Assembly: GCF_000471905.2 (NCBI RefSeq)
Contig: NW_006499776.1
Span: 1,800,470 to 1,864,469, forward strand
Length of the DNA stretch: 64,000 nt
Reading direction: 5' to 3'
Origin: Amborella trichopoda
Lineage: Eukaryota; Streptophyta; Magnoliopsida; Amborellales; Amborellaceae
Below the pieces are notes generated by a model that was given only the letters and a program-made list of their open reading frames with translations, did not search any database and was not told the origin of the DNA. Each line of letters starts with the position of its first letter. The first letter of the stretch is position 1. Positions 10,185-20,325 of the stretch are shown one piece after another. The translations under genes were made by a program, and so were the position numbers.

Positions 10185-11265
10185 AAAAATATGGTGTTAG
10201 AGGAAGTCCACTCGAGCATCTATGGACTACACCAGTCCGATCCTAAGCTCTATTAATGAATACGTAGGTTGGGATACTATTGGCCTTCCATGATCGTTGA
10301 TTCCTTAAGTTATGTTATAAAGTGCCAAGTGTGCCAAATACACTCGAGCCTTGTTCACCAGCCTCCAAAGGCCTTACACCCTATAGTTGCATCATGGCCC
10401 TTCTCAAAATGGGGTATGGACATCGTAGGGCCTATTGACCCTCCTTCGGTAATGGGCCATGTTTTTATTCTAGCTGCAACAGATTATTTCTCTAAGTGGG
10501 CTACAACAGTACCCCTTAAGAAAGTTCCTGAGATAATGGTAGCCCACATCCTTCGACACCACATCTTATATCTGTTCGGAGTGCACTACTGGCTTATATT
10601 TGATAACCATCCTCAATTTAGGAGTCATCACATTAATCGCTTGGTTAACCACTTCGGTTTCGAATGGAGGTACTCGGCTATGTACCTCCCTCAAGCGAAT
10701 GGCTTGGTTGGGGCCTTCAATAAGATTTTGTGCAATGTTTTAAGAAAGTCAATATCAAAGACAAAGAAGAACTTGCATGAGAAGCTTCTTGAAACACTAT
10801 GGGCTTATCGTACTACTACACAATGCTACTGATTCCACTCCCTATTCCCTGGTCTATGGGGGTAAAGCAGTTTTACCTCTCGAAATTTAGATTCCTTCAT
10901 TACGTGTCGCTATACATCTAGGACTAACCGAAGATGAGAGAGTAGACTTCGGTATCAAGAATTGGATGCACTTGATGAAAAGGGGCTAGAGGCTCAGCAG
11001 AACCTTGAACTCAACCATGGAAGAATGAAGAGAGCTTTTGACAAGTCCGTCAAGGTCTGCTCATTCACCTGTGGTGATCTAGTTTTACCTGTCAAAAGGC
11101 CTATTATCATGCATGGCCAGTGTAAAGGGATGTTTGAACCTAAGTGGGAAGGTCCCTTTATATTCAAAAAGGTCTTGCCAAATGGAGCCTACATACTAGC
11201 ACATCTTAAGGAGTAGGGGGCAATTCCCCTTATTAGTGGGCAATACCTAAAGAAGTATTATCCTT
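10185..11265 (+). pseudogene. pol: E1 integrase (broken)
   Basis: Integrase joins element DNA to the chromosome. The zinc-binding H-H-C-C part is readable (EVHSSIYGLHQSDPKLY, two stops, RRLGYYWPSM, CQVCQIH). The open frame 10269-10832 holds the core with first Asp in WGMDIVGP and second Asp in IFDNHPQF. The third catalytic residue is lost: QANGLVGAFNK has Gly where Tat elements have Glu (A-E-A-x-N-K). After a break near 10830 the C-terminal part resumes at 10962-11216 with FTCGDLVLPVKRP and EPKWEGPFIFKKVLPNGAYI, ending near 11265 (ISGQYLKKYYP). E7 keeps only this C-terminal part. Confidence 0.87.
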
Positions 11266-11402
11266 AATGCATATTTAAAGGAAAGATGCTCAATGAAAAA
11301 AGTGTGCAAGATAGTCCAAACAAATTTTGATTCTTTTTAATGCAGTGAAAACGAATTACAAATTACAAGGGAAAAGCCCATATTAGGGAGATTACAAGTC
11401 TC

Positions 11403-11640
11403 TTGCATCTGAAAAAAAGAGAACGTCTGACACCAAAAGTGTTGCTCTTGCATTTGAGGATAAGAGGACGGCTACAAACCAAAACCTATAGTATTACTCT
11501 TGCATCTGAGGATAAGTGGACGGTTATAGGTAAAAAGCAAATGCCTACCCATGAAGAAGAAGCCAAACCACTTGGAGAAGTTATAAGTTTCAATTCATCT
11601 GCCGAATAAGAGGACAGTTACAAGCTAGAAGATGAAGTGA
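11403..11640 (+). repeat. Short tandem repeats downstream of E1 integrase
   Basis: About three imperfect units around GTTGCTCTTGCATCTGAGGA followed by a TAAGAGGACGGTTACA-type sequence. E7 has four units of the same repeat at 52607-52830 on the opposite strand. An open frame of 68 codons runs through the E1 units, but it is not preserved as a protein in E7, so I treat it as repeat only. Confidence 0.6.
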
Positions 11641-11672
11641 AACCACTCGAAGAAGTTAGCTTCAGTTTATCC

Positions 11673-11770
11673 GATGTGTATATCAAACATACAAGCTAGA
11701 TATCACATCTGACGTGCACATCAAACATACAATGTAGGATTCATTCGACGTGTGTATCAAACATACAAAG
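11673..11770 (+). repeat. Three imperfect direct repeats ending at the Argonaute-like fragment
   Basis: The string GTGTATATCAAACATACAA and variants occur at about 11677, 11715 and 11751. The last copy overlaps the first codons of the Argonaute-like fragment (GTGTATCAAACATACAAA = VYQTYK). The fragment's 5' end thus appears to have been locally triplicated in E1; E7 has one copy. Confidence 0.55.
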
Positions 11771-11895
11771 CAGGTTGCTCTGGCAAGGAACTGGCCTATG
11801 ATGGAGAGCATACCATGCTCACAGTGGATGCCCTTCCACATAATAACATGGACTTCACTGTTGTGCTGGAGGACATGGCTTTCAACAGGTATCAC
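11752..11895 (+). pseudogene. Captured Argonaute (AGO4-clade) N-terminal fragment in E1
   Basis: Reading from 11752 the frame gives VYQTYKAGCSGKELAYDGE, then HTMLTVDALPHNNMDFTVV, then LEDMAFNRYH and a stop at 11896. This follows the N-terminal domain of plant AGO4/6/8/9 proteins, whose family pattern is V-x-x-T-Y, then G-K-x-F-A-Y-D-G-E-x-x-L-F-T, then L-P-x-N-x-M-D-F-T-V-V-L-E-x, then S-N-R. AGO4-clade proteins bind 24-nt siRNAs and guide DNA methylation. E7 has the same piece, better preserved, at the same position (52430-52585, minus). It lies in sense orientation in the element's 3' UTR. No PAZ or PIWI part is present. The identification is from memory of the family, not a search. Confidence 0.8.
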
Positions 11896-12413
11896 TAGCC
11901 ATGCATTGTCATCATTCACCACCCTTTGCCGACCCATGAACATCGCCCTACGTAGCTCATCGTCGAGCACCGCAAGTTCGCATATAACTTACTACCACAT
12001 GCGAGCATCAATGTGCACATCATGATAGGCCACACGCATCGAGAAGCGCCGACTGGAGCCAGCGATGGCTGTGTCCTCCAAAGGCCAGTGTCGTTTGTGC
12101 TCCTAACCCTTAACACCGATTGCCTTTCTTGAGGTTCAGCGTCAGTTGTGTCAACACCAGTTACACTTCTAACCAATAGTGCCGGCTGTCTCAGCACCGA
12201 CTGTGCTTCTGTTAGCGCTAGCTCTGTCACGACTGTTCTCTTCTCGAGACTCCTCATTTTCGAGGCCTAAGCTTCTACAACCCCTTAACGGTCACACAAA
12301 CAAGGTAACTGTACATCTACCCTGCAACGGTCCACCTTCAATAATTGTTTGTTTCCTTGGATCCTTCAATTTCCGTCGAAACAACTCTGCCATTCTCAGA
12401 AAACCTCTGCAAC

Positions 12414-12776
12414 TTACCCTAAGTCATCGAGAAACCACTTAGAATCCTCGAAAACATCCGCTAATCCACCGAAAAATCTCTGCAACTCCATCATGCTTGG
12501 AGAACCTCTACAAAGCCACCGATGCCAAGAAACCTCCGCAAAACCACCAGAGAAATGCCACAGCAAGCGGGAATACCCACTGCTGCTCCAACATGCAAAA
12601 CCTAAACCCAAAAACTCCTTGTCCTCCCAAAAAAATTCCCCGAAGAACTCCCTTTTCCTGCTACCCTTTTCTTCAACTTCACCAATCCCCAACAAATTTT
12701 TGCTTGCCGAAACCTTCCTTGTAAAAAAAAACATTTTCAGAATCCTTAGTTGCTTGCTGGAACTTCTATCGAGCAC
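12414..12776 (-). CDS. Antisense ORF in E1 3' UTR, 120 codons, unrecognised
   Basis: Open frame starting about 75 bp downstream of the antisense TATA-like motif at 12851-12858. The product would be Phe/Leu/Ser/Gly-rich, with a basic start (RSSSKQLRILKMFFFTRK) and no recognised domain. The equivalent segments of E6 and E7 carry no comparable open frame, so protein function is doubtful. Extra antisense ORFs have been described in Tat elements, which is why it is listed. Confidence 0.2.
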   Translation of the reverse strand: MLDRSSSKQLRILKMFFFTRKVSASKNLLGIGEVEEKGSRKREFFGEFFWEDKEFLGLGFACWSSSGYSRLLWHFSGGFAEVSWHRWLCRGSPSMMELQRFFGGLADVFEDSKWFLDDLG

Positions 12777-12838
12777 CCTCTACTCACTACTAAAATGTTG
12801 TTTAAGTTTTTACCTTTGTTGAAAAGTGAAAGAAAATG

Positions 12839-12858
12839 GGGTTTTACCCCCTTATATA
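12839..12858 (-). promoter_or_regulatory. Conserved antisense TATA-like promoter motif, E1 copy
   Basis: On the minus strand the sequence reads TATATAAGGGGGTAAAACCC. The same arrangement is in E6 (43609-43628, TATATAAGGGGGTAAAGCCC) and, weaker, in E7 (51472-51490, TAAATAAGGGGGGAAGACC), always antisense to the element. The motif sits in a block conserved among the three copies while surrounding repeats vary. Promoter activity is an inference. Confidence 0.45.
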
Positions 12859-13929
12859 GCCAGCACTACGCTCAAACGCCCCTCACAAACTGGGAATCCC
12901 AGTAGTGTCCCTGAAAGCCAAACGACTATGGGCCAAGTCGAGCTTTGACTCGAGGCCCGAAGCAACTCTCATCACTGCCTGAAAAATTTCAACAAGCGAG
13001 CTAGATTGGGTTAGGCGTAGGTCATGGCTTGAATGTCGATACACACCCAGCACCGGCTGTGTCTCAAGAACTCAGCGTCGGCTGTGTGTTCGGCAACTCA
13101 ATGCCGATTGCATTCTTAAACAACGCAGCACTAGTTGTGCTCCATCATGTACCATCCTCAGTGTCGGTTAACTAGTCAGAAAGTAATGCTGACCGTCTTT
13201 AGAACCAGTTACATTTGTGAAGACTCATTGCCGACTGAGTTTCAACAACCTCAGCATGGTTGACTTAGTGCCGACTATGTTCAAACGATATCACGGGTCG
13301 TTCATAGTGCTGGCTGTGTATTTCACCAACCACAATGCCGCCTGGGTGCTCGATAACTCATCATCAGCGGCCTCCAAGTGATAGCACAGCGCCGGCTGTG
13401 TGTTTAGCAACTAGGCGTCAGTCGCATTTTTAATCCAGTGCTGGCTAACTGGTTAAAAAGCAGCGGTGGCCATCGTTAGTGTCGGTTGCAAAGACTCATC
13501 AGCAGCTGAGCACTCTCAAGAAACAATGGTTGTTGCACTTGGCTCTGACAGTATTTTAAGCCGCCTAGGGCGAAGCTGTGAGTGTCCTATCACTATCCCC
13601 AATGAGTTTGCACCTTGACCCCGACCTATTGCCCCCAGCAAAGTGGAACCCAGGTCAACTAAACTCTGGCCATGACTTCTCATCCCCAGTAAAAAAACCA
13701 TGCCTGTACTATTATCCCCAGTAGACTTAAGGTCATTCTTACTGCTGGAACTCCCAGTGGTTTACCTCATGCTTATTTATTCTGACCCATATTTGTCACC
13801 TCTTCCCCAATAAAGTCAGCTTTCCTATCTGGACCCCTCATTAGTCCTACCTATCTTATTCTCAGGGAATCAGACTTCTACCCACCGACCTATTCCCCAT
13901 GAAGTCTCACTTACATGGCGACCCTAAAC

Positions 13930-14710
13930 TCCATGGTCCCACTGCATGACCTTAAACTGCACGACCTTAAACTGCATGGTCTACCCTGCATGACCTTAAA
14001 CTGCACGACCTTGGTCTAGTTGTACGACCTTAAACTGCATGGTCCATGCTGCATGACCTTAAACTGCATGGTCCACCCTGCATGACCTTGAATTACACAA
14101 CCTTGGCCTAGTTGCACGACCTTAAACTGCATGGTCCATGCTACATGACCTTAAACTGCATGGCCTTAGTCTAGTTTCAGGACCTTAAACTACATGGTCC
14201 ACCCTGTATGACCTTAAACTGCACAGCCATGATCTAGTTGCACGCCCTAAAACTGCATGGTCCGTGTTGCATGACGTTAAACTACATAACCATAGTCTAG
14301 TTGCACGACCTTAAACTGCGTGGTCCGTCCTGCATGATCGTAAACTACATGGCCCTGGTCTAGTTGCACAAACTTAAAAACTCCATGGTCCAAACTATAC
14401 GACATAAACTGTAGCGAAGGTCTACCTGCATGACCTTAAACTGCACGGTCTAAGCTATATGACCTTAAACCACACAGAACATGTCATGGTTGCATGACGT
14501 TAAAAGGCTCTGCATTATGATCCAAACTATATGACCTTAGACTGTAGCAGAGGTCTAATTGCACGACCTTAAACTATATGGTCCTAGTTGTATGACTGTA
14601 AACTGCATAACCAAGGTCTAGCTGTACGACCTTAAACCATAATACACGTCCTGGACGCATGACGTTAAACTGCTTTGCACAGGTCCTGGAGGCATGACCT
14701 TAAAACTCGC
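13930..14710 (+). repeat. Tandem array of TGCATGACCTTAAACTGCAT-type units, E1
   Basis: Many imperfect units of about 30 bp, often paired into about 60-bp higher units: GCATGACCTTAAACTGCA, then CGACCTTGGTCTAGTTG. Each contains a small inverted repeat (GACC...GGTC). Related arrays are in E6 (45040-45380, 45735-45800) and E7 (49490-50630, minus), with different unit numbers. Satellite-like in structure. Confidence 0.8.
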
Positions 14711-16452
14711 CTCAACATACGTGCACATACCTTCTACGTGCATCTACACGCACATCTTCCCTAACCAATCCGATCATGTTCGTGCACCCCCTTCACTATC
14801 TCCCCAATGAGTTCTTTCCCATCATCATTCTATATCATTCCCCAGTGAGTCTCGCCCATGCTCACAAAACGGCGAACCATCCCGGCACCTATACTCATCG
14901 TAAGTTAGTGGGTCACCGTTTTCCACTCACCTCACATATGTCATCCATCTGTCATAGGTAGCCTCATGTAATCTCCCCAAAAGTGAGTTAAAATCATTAC
15001 CATACTCACTCCATGGCCTCTATAGACTGCCATTCATCACCATCATGGTCCAGCTGTACGACCTTAAACTAGAATGCATGTCTTGGCCGCATGATTTTAA
15101 AAGGCTTTGCACAGGTCCCGGAGGCTTGACCTTAAACATACCTTCACAATGAAATAACAAGCATGATGTATACCTTAGTAAGGGAATGCCATGAGTAAAA
15201 ATGAGGGACAGGCATGGTCATGAAACCATGAGTAAAGAAGTTACGTGAAAATAGAAAATCAGGCACAGTGGAAACCCAAAAGGGGATAGTGAGTAAAAAT
15301 AGAAAATAATGGTGTACATGGCTATAAGGTCGTGGGTAAAATATCCCCAAATAAAAAGAAGTTGGTGAAAACAGTCTCTATGGTGCCGGTTCCCAGGTCC
15401 AAGTGAAAATCCACAAAGGACGCTTAGACCAATAAAACAGGTTGATGCAGCACTCATCTCTACAGGCGGCTTCAGCCCTCACTTAAAAGAAGAAAATCAT
15501 TGGTGTCACAATGTCAGGGCTCCAAAAATATGAGCTCTAAGGAAAATATTCTGACAGCTTGAGTCCATTCGCAAAAAGGACTCGAAGGACAAAAGATTCG
15601 CCAAGACGGCAAGACAAGACTCATGAGGAAGAACACTATTCCCACAAGGTAACAAACACACTCTAAAAATGCTAAAGACCACTACGAAGGCATGAAGCTG
15701 ACGAAGCCTGAGCAAACCTGCCAGAGACTTCAGCTCGCCTCGCAGATAGGCCCAGACCTTCGGGACCGGCTAACAAAACTTCCCTCAACTAGACCCGATA
15801 GACAAGACTTACATCAATATTCTAACAGACCAAAGCAAATCTGGTGTAGCAGCGAACAGCACCAGCCAAAGGTTCTCTAGAAAACAAATAAGGAAATTAT
15901 TTCGACAAACCAAAAGACGCCTCAAGAAGGCTAAGTTAGCCATGTCTTTGGACCTGCTATGTAAAAAACTACACGACAGTGGGTAAGGGTGGTTGTACCC
16001 AAAGCTGGTCGCCTCGATAAACTGAGGTACCCTACCCTTCATGGAACAATTGGTGCAAGACGCAGACGAACGCCAACCAAAGGCTCTTTTTTTGTCTATC
16101 CAAGACAAGGAAACCCAGACTAAATGAGAACAATGCCCTTCCACATGACACTCAAGTGTCTGACGGGCCTGATTCTGATTGACGAGGTTCGTACAAAATC
16201 CTCATCTTAAGAGTCACAAACAGTACACACGAGGGTGTGGAATTTGATAAGATCCCTCAAAAACTTATCTTCTCCCCCTAAAGTCTCCACGGACGGACCT
16301 GCGAAAAATGCATCCGTACATCTGAGCAACCTAGTTGCACCATCCGTACGTCTTGACATTCACGTGGTCCTGTGGCTAGGAAGAAAAAATGTAAAAGCCG
16401 AGAGGAAATTTTCTGAATGTTGTCCTTCTCGCTTCTCTCGAAACACAACACT
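14711..16452 (+). other. E1 3' UTR distal part
   Basis: Non-coding stretch without long open frames. The part from 15140 to 15700 aligns with E6 45800-46200 and E7 48950-49450. The part from 16140 to 16450 aligns with E7 48180-48520 (minus), including ATCTTCTCCCCCTAAAGTCT near 16265. Nothing else is recognised. Confidence 0.5.
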
Positions 16453-16465
16453 GGGTGGGGCAAGC
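16453..16465 (+). other. Polypurine tract of E1
   Basis: GGGTGGGGCAAGC directly precedes the 3' LTR start. E7 has CGGTGGGAAAGC in the same place on the minus strand (48177-48188). This is the expected plus-strand primer position and helps define the LTR start. Confidence 0.7.
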
Positions 16466-17743
16466 TGTTTGAACGCATTTTTCAGCACCTTGGTCCCTGA
16501 TGCTGAATAAATCGGAAGCAGGTCAATAAAGCTTACAAAATAAGTGGAAATTCCAACAATCTCAAAATTACCCCAAAACTGGTCAAGATCATTCTTTAGC
16601 AATTCGAGAGACTACCTGCCAAGTTTCATCGCGATCAAACATGTCCAAGGTAGTGAACATAAAGAAACAATTTCGACAAAATCGACCTCTAGCACCCTGA
16701 AATGGACCCTGTAACTAGAGTTATATTTTTGGCAGATCAAATAGCAATGGGACCACCACCATTGGATTTAGAATGGTCTAAAACCATTATGGGTCAAGTT
16801 TCGGCTTAATCGAGTGCTTCGAGACAAAGTTATGAGGAAAATACTGAAAGGGGTAGGTCGCACACTATTCCCGTATGGCCACCTTACACCTAAACACCAT
16901 TAAAAGTGGATGCTTTTACAACCATAGGCAGTCACTTTCAAGGCCTGTATCTCACTCGTTCCACGTCGGATCGTGCTCAAATTTGGTGAGCATGTTCGTC
17001 TCGTCAAGACGAGCGATTCAATATGTGGTATGCCTCGTGACGATGCTCGAGTAGGGAGAAAAACTAGAAGGAAGCTGCTGATCCATGAAGAAAGTTGCAG
17101 AAAATTCAGTAGTAGCATGCCTCACTCTGGTAGCCAAATCACAACGCTCGCATATCCGATCGACACGAAACCAATTGCATTATATGCATAAGGTTTGTGG
17201 CCATTTTTAGTCCGGACCTTATGTACGATGAACAGTTGAATTTCACACACGGAGGAGTCAAAGATGCTGTAAATTTCAGTCGTTGGATTTCAAGATTTCG
17301 ATCAAAAACTCAAGACAACTGAATCTTCATCCAAACACGGAATAAAGCTGTGTTTGCTGCAATGTGATTGTGACGGCAGGCTCAGTGTGATTCAGTGAAG
17401 AAAACATTAAGAAACATCAAGAAACGAGAACACAATCGATCCAAAGTTGACAAGATTCATCCAAAATTCAAGTCTCATGATCACCATTTAAAAACATGAT
17501 TCATGACTCGAAGTTGGTATCACATCGATCGCCATGCCGAGCCTCACAATAAAACAATTATCTTTCGATCAAATGGACATCAGAACAACCCTGGATCAGT
17601 CATGGAAGATCACACAAGTTCTCGAGCAGCAGTAGGGATTGTTCTGAAATTCCACACATTGTTAGGCAAGGGCAAAACAATCCTTTTGCACCCATTTTTA
17701 GAATTTCTTTTAATTCAATTAAACCCATGTTTTAGCTCAATTC

Positions 17744-17751
17744 TATATAAA
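17744..17751 (+). promoter_or_regulatory. TATA box of E1 3' LTR
   Basis: TATATAAA within TTCTATATAAACAGGCAATG, matching the blocks at 1372 and 58416. AATAAA lies about 60 bp downstream (CATTCAATAAAGTTCTG), consistent with a poly(A) signal. Confidence 0.6.
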
Positions 17752-18067
17752 CAGGCAATGCCTCATTATAAAAAGAGGGTCGATTCATTTTTCTTGGATC
17801 ATTCAATAAAGTTCTGAATTTTTCTTGAGCTCGTGGGTACGTCTTGGAGAGAGAGAGAGGAGAGAGAAGAAATTGGTTGGTACCCTTCAGTAAGGTAACT
17901 TTCTCTCTCCTCCATTCTTTTTCTCCTCTTATCTTTCTCTCTCCTTTTCTTTTTCTCTCTCCAACCTTCTTTTTCTCATTTTTATCTATTTCTCTCTATC
18001 TTCTCATCTCTATCTCTCTTTCTCTCTCTTCTTCTTATCCTTGACTCTTTTTCTCTCTTCTCTTCCT

Positions 18068-18462
18068 TTGACACAGTTGATGAAGCCTAGTACTAACTGG
18101 GCCTTCTCTCTCTTCTTCTTCTGACACAATCGGTGAAGCTAGCACCGACTGCATCTTCCCTCTCCTCTTCTTTTGACACAGTCGGCAAAGCCTAGCACTG
18201 ACTAGATCTTCTCTCTCTTCTTTTGATACAGCCGACGAAGCTTAGCACCAACTGCATCTTCTCTCTCTTCTGTCTAACACAGTCGGTGAAGCCTAGCACC
18301 TATTGCATCTTCTCTCTCTTCTGTCTAACACAGTCGGTGAAGCCTAGCACCTACTGCGTCTTCTCCCTCTTTAATCTAACATAGTAGGTGAAGCCTAGCA
18401 CCAACTGCATCATCTCTCTCTTTTGTCTAACACAGTCGGTGAAGCCTAGCACTGACTGCATA
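18068..18462 (+). repeat. Hairpin tandem array in E1 3' LTR (8 units)
   Basis: Units of about 52 bp with cores near 18079, 18137, 18187, 18237, 18290, 18341, 18391 and 18443. The last core, CACAGTCGGTGAAGCCTAGC followed by ACTGACTG, forms a 9-bp stem with one G-U pair. The 5' LTR of the same element has about 18 units, but this array is cut by truncation, so the numbers are not directly comparable. Confidence 0.8.
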
Positions 18463-18847
18463 TTTAAAAAATAATTTAAAATATATAAAATTATCAAACT
18501 ACTCATGAATTATATAGGGTAGCTTGATACTTTAATGATTTTAATTTATTTTTAATATTCTTTGTTCGGTATATGTTGGTGACATGTATATACCAACTAA
18601 ATTTGGGCCTAATCTGATACATAGAAAGCGATAAAATTAAAATATGCTTTATGTTATCAAGAAAGGAACTTGATCGTAAATTAATATAAGACACTATTTA
18701 TAAAAATCAAAATTAGAACATAATTTATATGTCAATTTCCTTGGATTTAAATTCAAAGTACCCATAAAAACCACATGATCGTGAAATGGAATAGTTGCAA
18801 AAAGATAAAACATTAAATAGCTTGTCTCTTATGGGTAGTTTGATCAA
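18463..18847. other. AT-rich intergenic DNA, nothing recognised
   Basis: Start of the AT-rich island after the truncated LTR. No coding frame with family resemblance and no RNA gene seen. Confidence 0.5.
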
Positions 18848-18856
18848 TTTTATTTT

Positions 18857-19369
18857 GGAAAATGTTTATATGCTTCCCCTACAACATAGAAGTTCTATCC
18901 TCCTCCTACCATCCAGCCGTCCAATTTTGATCAAGAGAGCCACTCACCGTTTTATCTTAGATCCGACGTCTTAAATTATTTTATTTTTAGCTCTTTTAAT
19001 AAAAATTGTATGAATATGAAATTTGTACGTGTCATCTTCTCATTGAGGCGCACCTATAAATAATATTAAAAATATTTTTTCGATAAAATATAATGAACAA
19101 AATACCCCTTAAATCTTTCAGGGGTATTTTGATCATTTTATTTTATTGAAAATATTGTTTTTATATTTTTCGTTAGTGCGAGTTTAATAGAGGAATGGAC
19201 GTCCAAAATTTGGTGTCAAAATAGTTTATAAAAAAAAACTTAAAACTAAAATAGTGTAGAGACGTGACATTGGGATTGGGGCAATCTGAGCCCTCCATTC
19301 AGAATGGATGGTTGGATAAGGGAGAGGATAGAACTTCTATACTGTAGGAAAAACATAAAAAGCTTGTCC
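18857..19369. mobile_element. MULE-like MITE, copy A (513 bp)
   Basis: Non-autonomous DNA transposon with terminal inverted repeats of about 45 bp. The right end in reverse reads GGACAAGCTTTTTATGTTTT and the left GGAAAATGTTTATATGCTTC; both continue to TAGAAGTTCTATCC. A perfect 9-bp target duplication TTTTATTTT lies at 18848-18856 and 19370-19378. A 9-bp duplication with long inverted ends is typical of Mutator-like elements. Copy B is at 24675-25189 and a diverged copy C lies near 19835-20325. No coding capacity. Confidence 0.85.
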
Positions 19370-19514
19370 TTTTATTTTTGAAAATATTCATCGGGTAACT
19401 CTAAAGTAAATCCCAAAATCTTAGATCGATAAAGTACTTGTAAATAGGCCTCGAAGGATATAGGATGCACTCTGTGGAAGAACGCTGCATGCGCTAAGAA
19501 GACATTTGTGTCAA

Positions 19515-19795
19515 CAACCCAGTGCTTTAAAACCTGGAGAGTCGGACCATCAGTCCCGCCCCTAATTCCCCCTAAAACCCTATCATACTTTTCTTTTTTG
19601 AGCTTATTTAATACTTTTTTAAGTACCTCTAAATCGCCCCCATAAGCTCCTATTTCAATTTTTTATATGTTATTATTTTTAATATTTTTGTGATCTTTGA
19701 ACTGATCTGGATCAGTGATTCGGTAATTCAATATGGATTTGTTGGGTGTACGATGTACCCCACCGACCCAAGTTTTGAATTATTGCGAAAAGAAA
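19515..19795. mobile_element. Possible hAT-like MITE
   Basis: Ends look like inverted repeats: left CAGTGCTTTAAAACCTGGAG AGTCGGACC and, in reverse, right CAATAATTCAAAACTTGGGTC followed by GGTGGGG. I could not find a matching 8-bp target duplication, so bounds and class are tentative. The weak 70-codon frame beginning at 19733 crosses its right end and is not taken as a gene. Confidence 0.3.
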
Positions 19796-19834
19796 AACGG
19801 TGCTAAACATGGTTTGAGCCTAAATATTTGTAGA

Positions 19835-20325
19835 CAAATGCAAGGAAAAGCTCCCGTCCAATTTAGATCAAGTGAGCCACTATTTGATCTAGATCTAACT
19901 CCTAAGAATATTTTTATTTTTAATTTGTTTCTACAAATTATATGAATATAAATTTGGTATGTGCCACCATCTCAATGGAGCGCAATAAAAAAATATTTAA
20001 AAAATATTTTTGAAAAAATAAAAAGACTAAAATACGGCTGAAAGTTTTAGTGGCATTTTGGTCATTTTATTTATTTGAAGATATTTTTTAATATTTTTCC
20101 AGGTGTGATTTCGAGAGAGTAGTGGACAACCAAAATTTAGTGTCAAAATGTTCTATATGGAAAAATTAAAAAATAAAATAATGTGTAAGCATGACATTGT
20201 GATTGGGGCCATATCTGCTGTTCATTCAGATCGAACTGCTGAATAGGGAGAGATATGTAGCTTATATACAGTAAAGGAAGTATTGAAAGCTTTCTATGAA
20301 TTTAAAGCACAAAAATACTAAATAT
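19835..20325. mobile_element. Diverged MULE-like MITE, copy C
   Basis: Internal sequence follows copies A and B: CCGTCCAATTTAGATCAAGT, the GGCATTTTGGTCATTTTATT block, and the GACATTGTGATTGGGGCCAT block. The right end in reverse reads GCTTTCAATACTTCCTTTAC, a degraded terminal repeat. The left terminus is not recognisable and no duplication is seen, so the bounds are approximate. Confidence 0.55.

Larger units (their letters stand above)
11266..16452 (+). other. E1 3' untranslated region, about 5.2 kb
   Basis: Region between the end of integrase and the polypurine tract. Related sequence is in E6 (42715-46214, plus) and E7 (53055-48189, minus), so it is an integral part of the family. In order it holds short tandem repeats (11403-11640), the Argonaute-like fragment, dispersed copies of an AGCACCGGCTGTGT-type word (12050-12250 and 13040-13500), a conserved block with an antisense TATA motif (about 12250-12960), a large tandem array (13930-14710) and a conserved tail (15140-16450). 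Long, repeat-rich 3' UTRs are known from Tat/Ogre elements. Confidence 0.7.
16466..18462 (+). mobile_element. Truncated 3' LTR of E1
   Basis: Starts TGTTTGAACGCATTTTTCAG and aligns with 114-2330 or so of the 5' LTR: upstream segment, TATA box at 17744, CT-rich tract at 17890-18060 and eight hairpin units at 18068-18462. It stops abruptly at about 18462 inside a hairpin unit. The remaining 1 kb or so (rest of array and U5) is missing and AT-rich unrelated DNA follows. No target duplication can be checked at this end. Confidence 0.85.

Noticed and set aside
11950-18462. Reading 11.9-18.5 kb as one giant LTR of 6-8 kb
   Set aside because: Three 5' LTR copies (114, 41198, 57109) start at the same TGTTTGAA with different flanks, and E1 and E7 have a polypurine tract just before it. 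The 5 kb upstream is therefore 3' UTR, not LTR.
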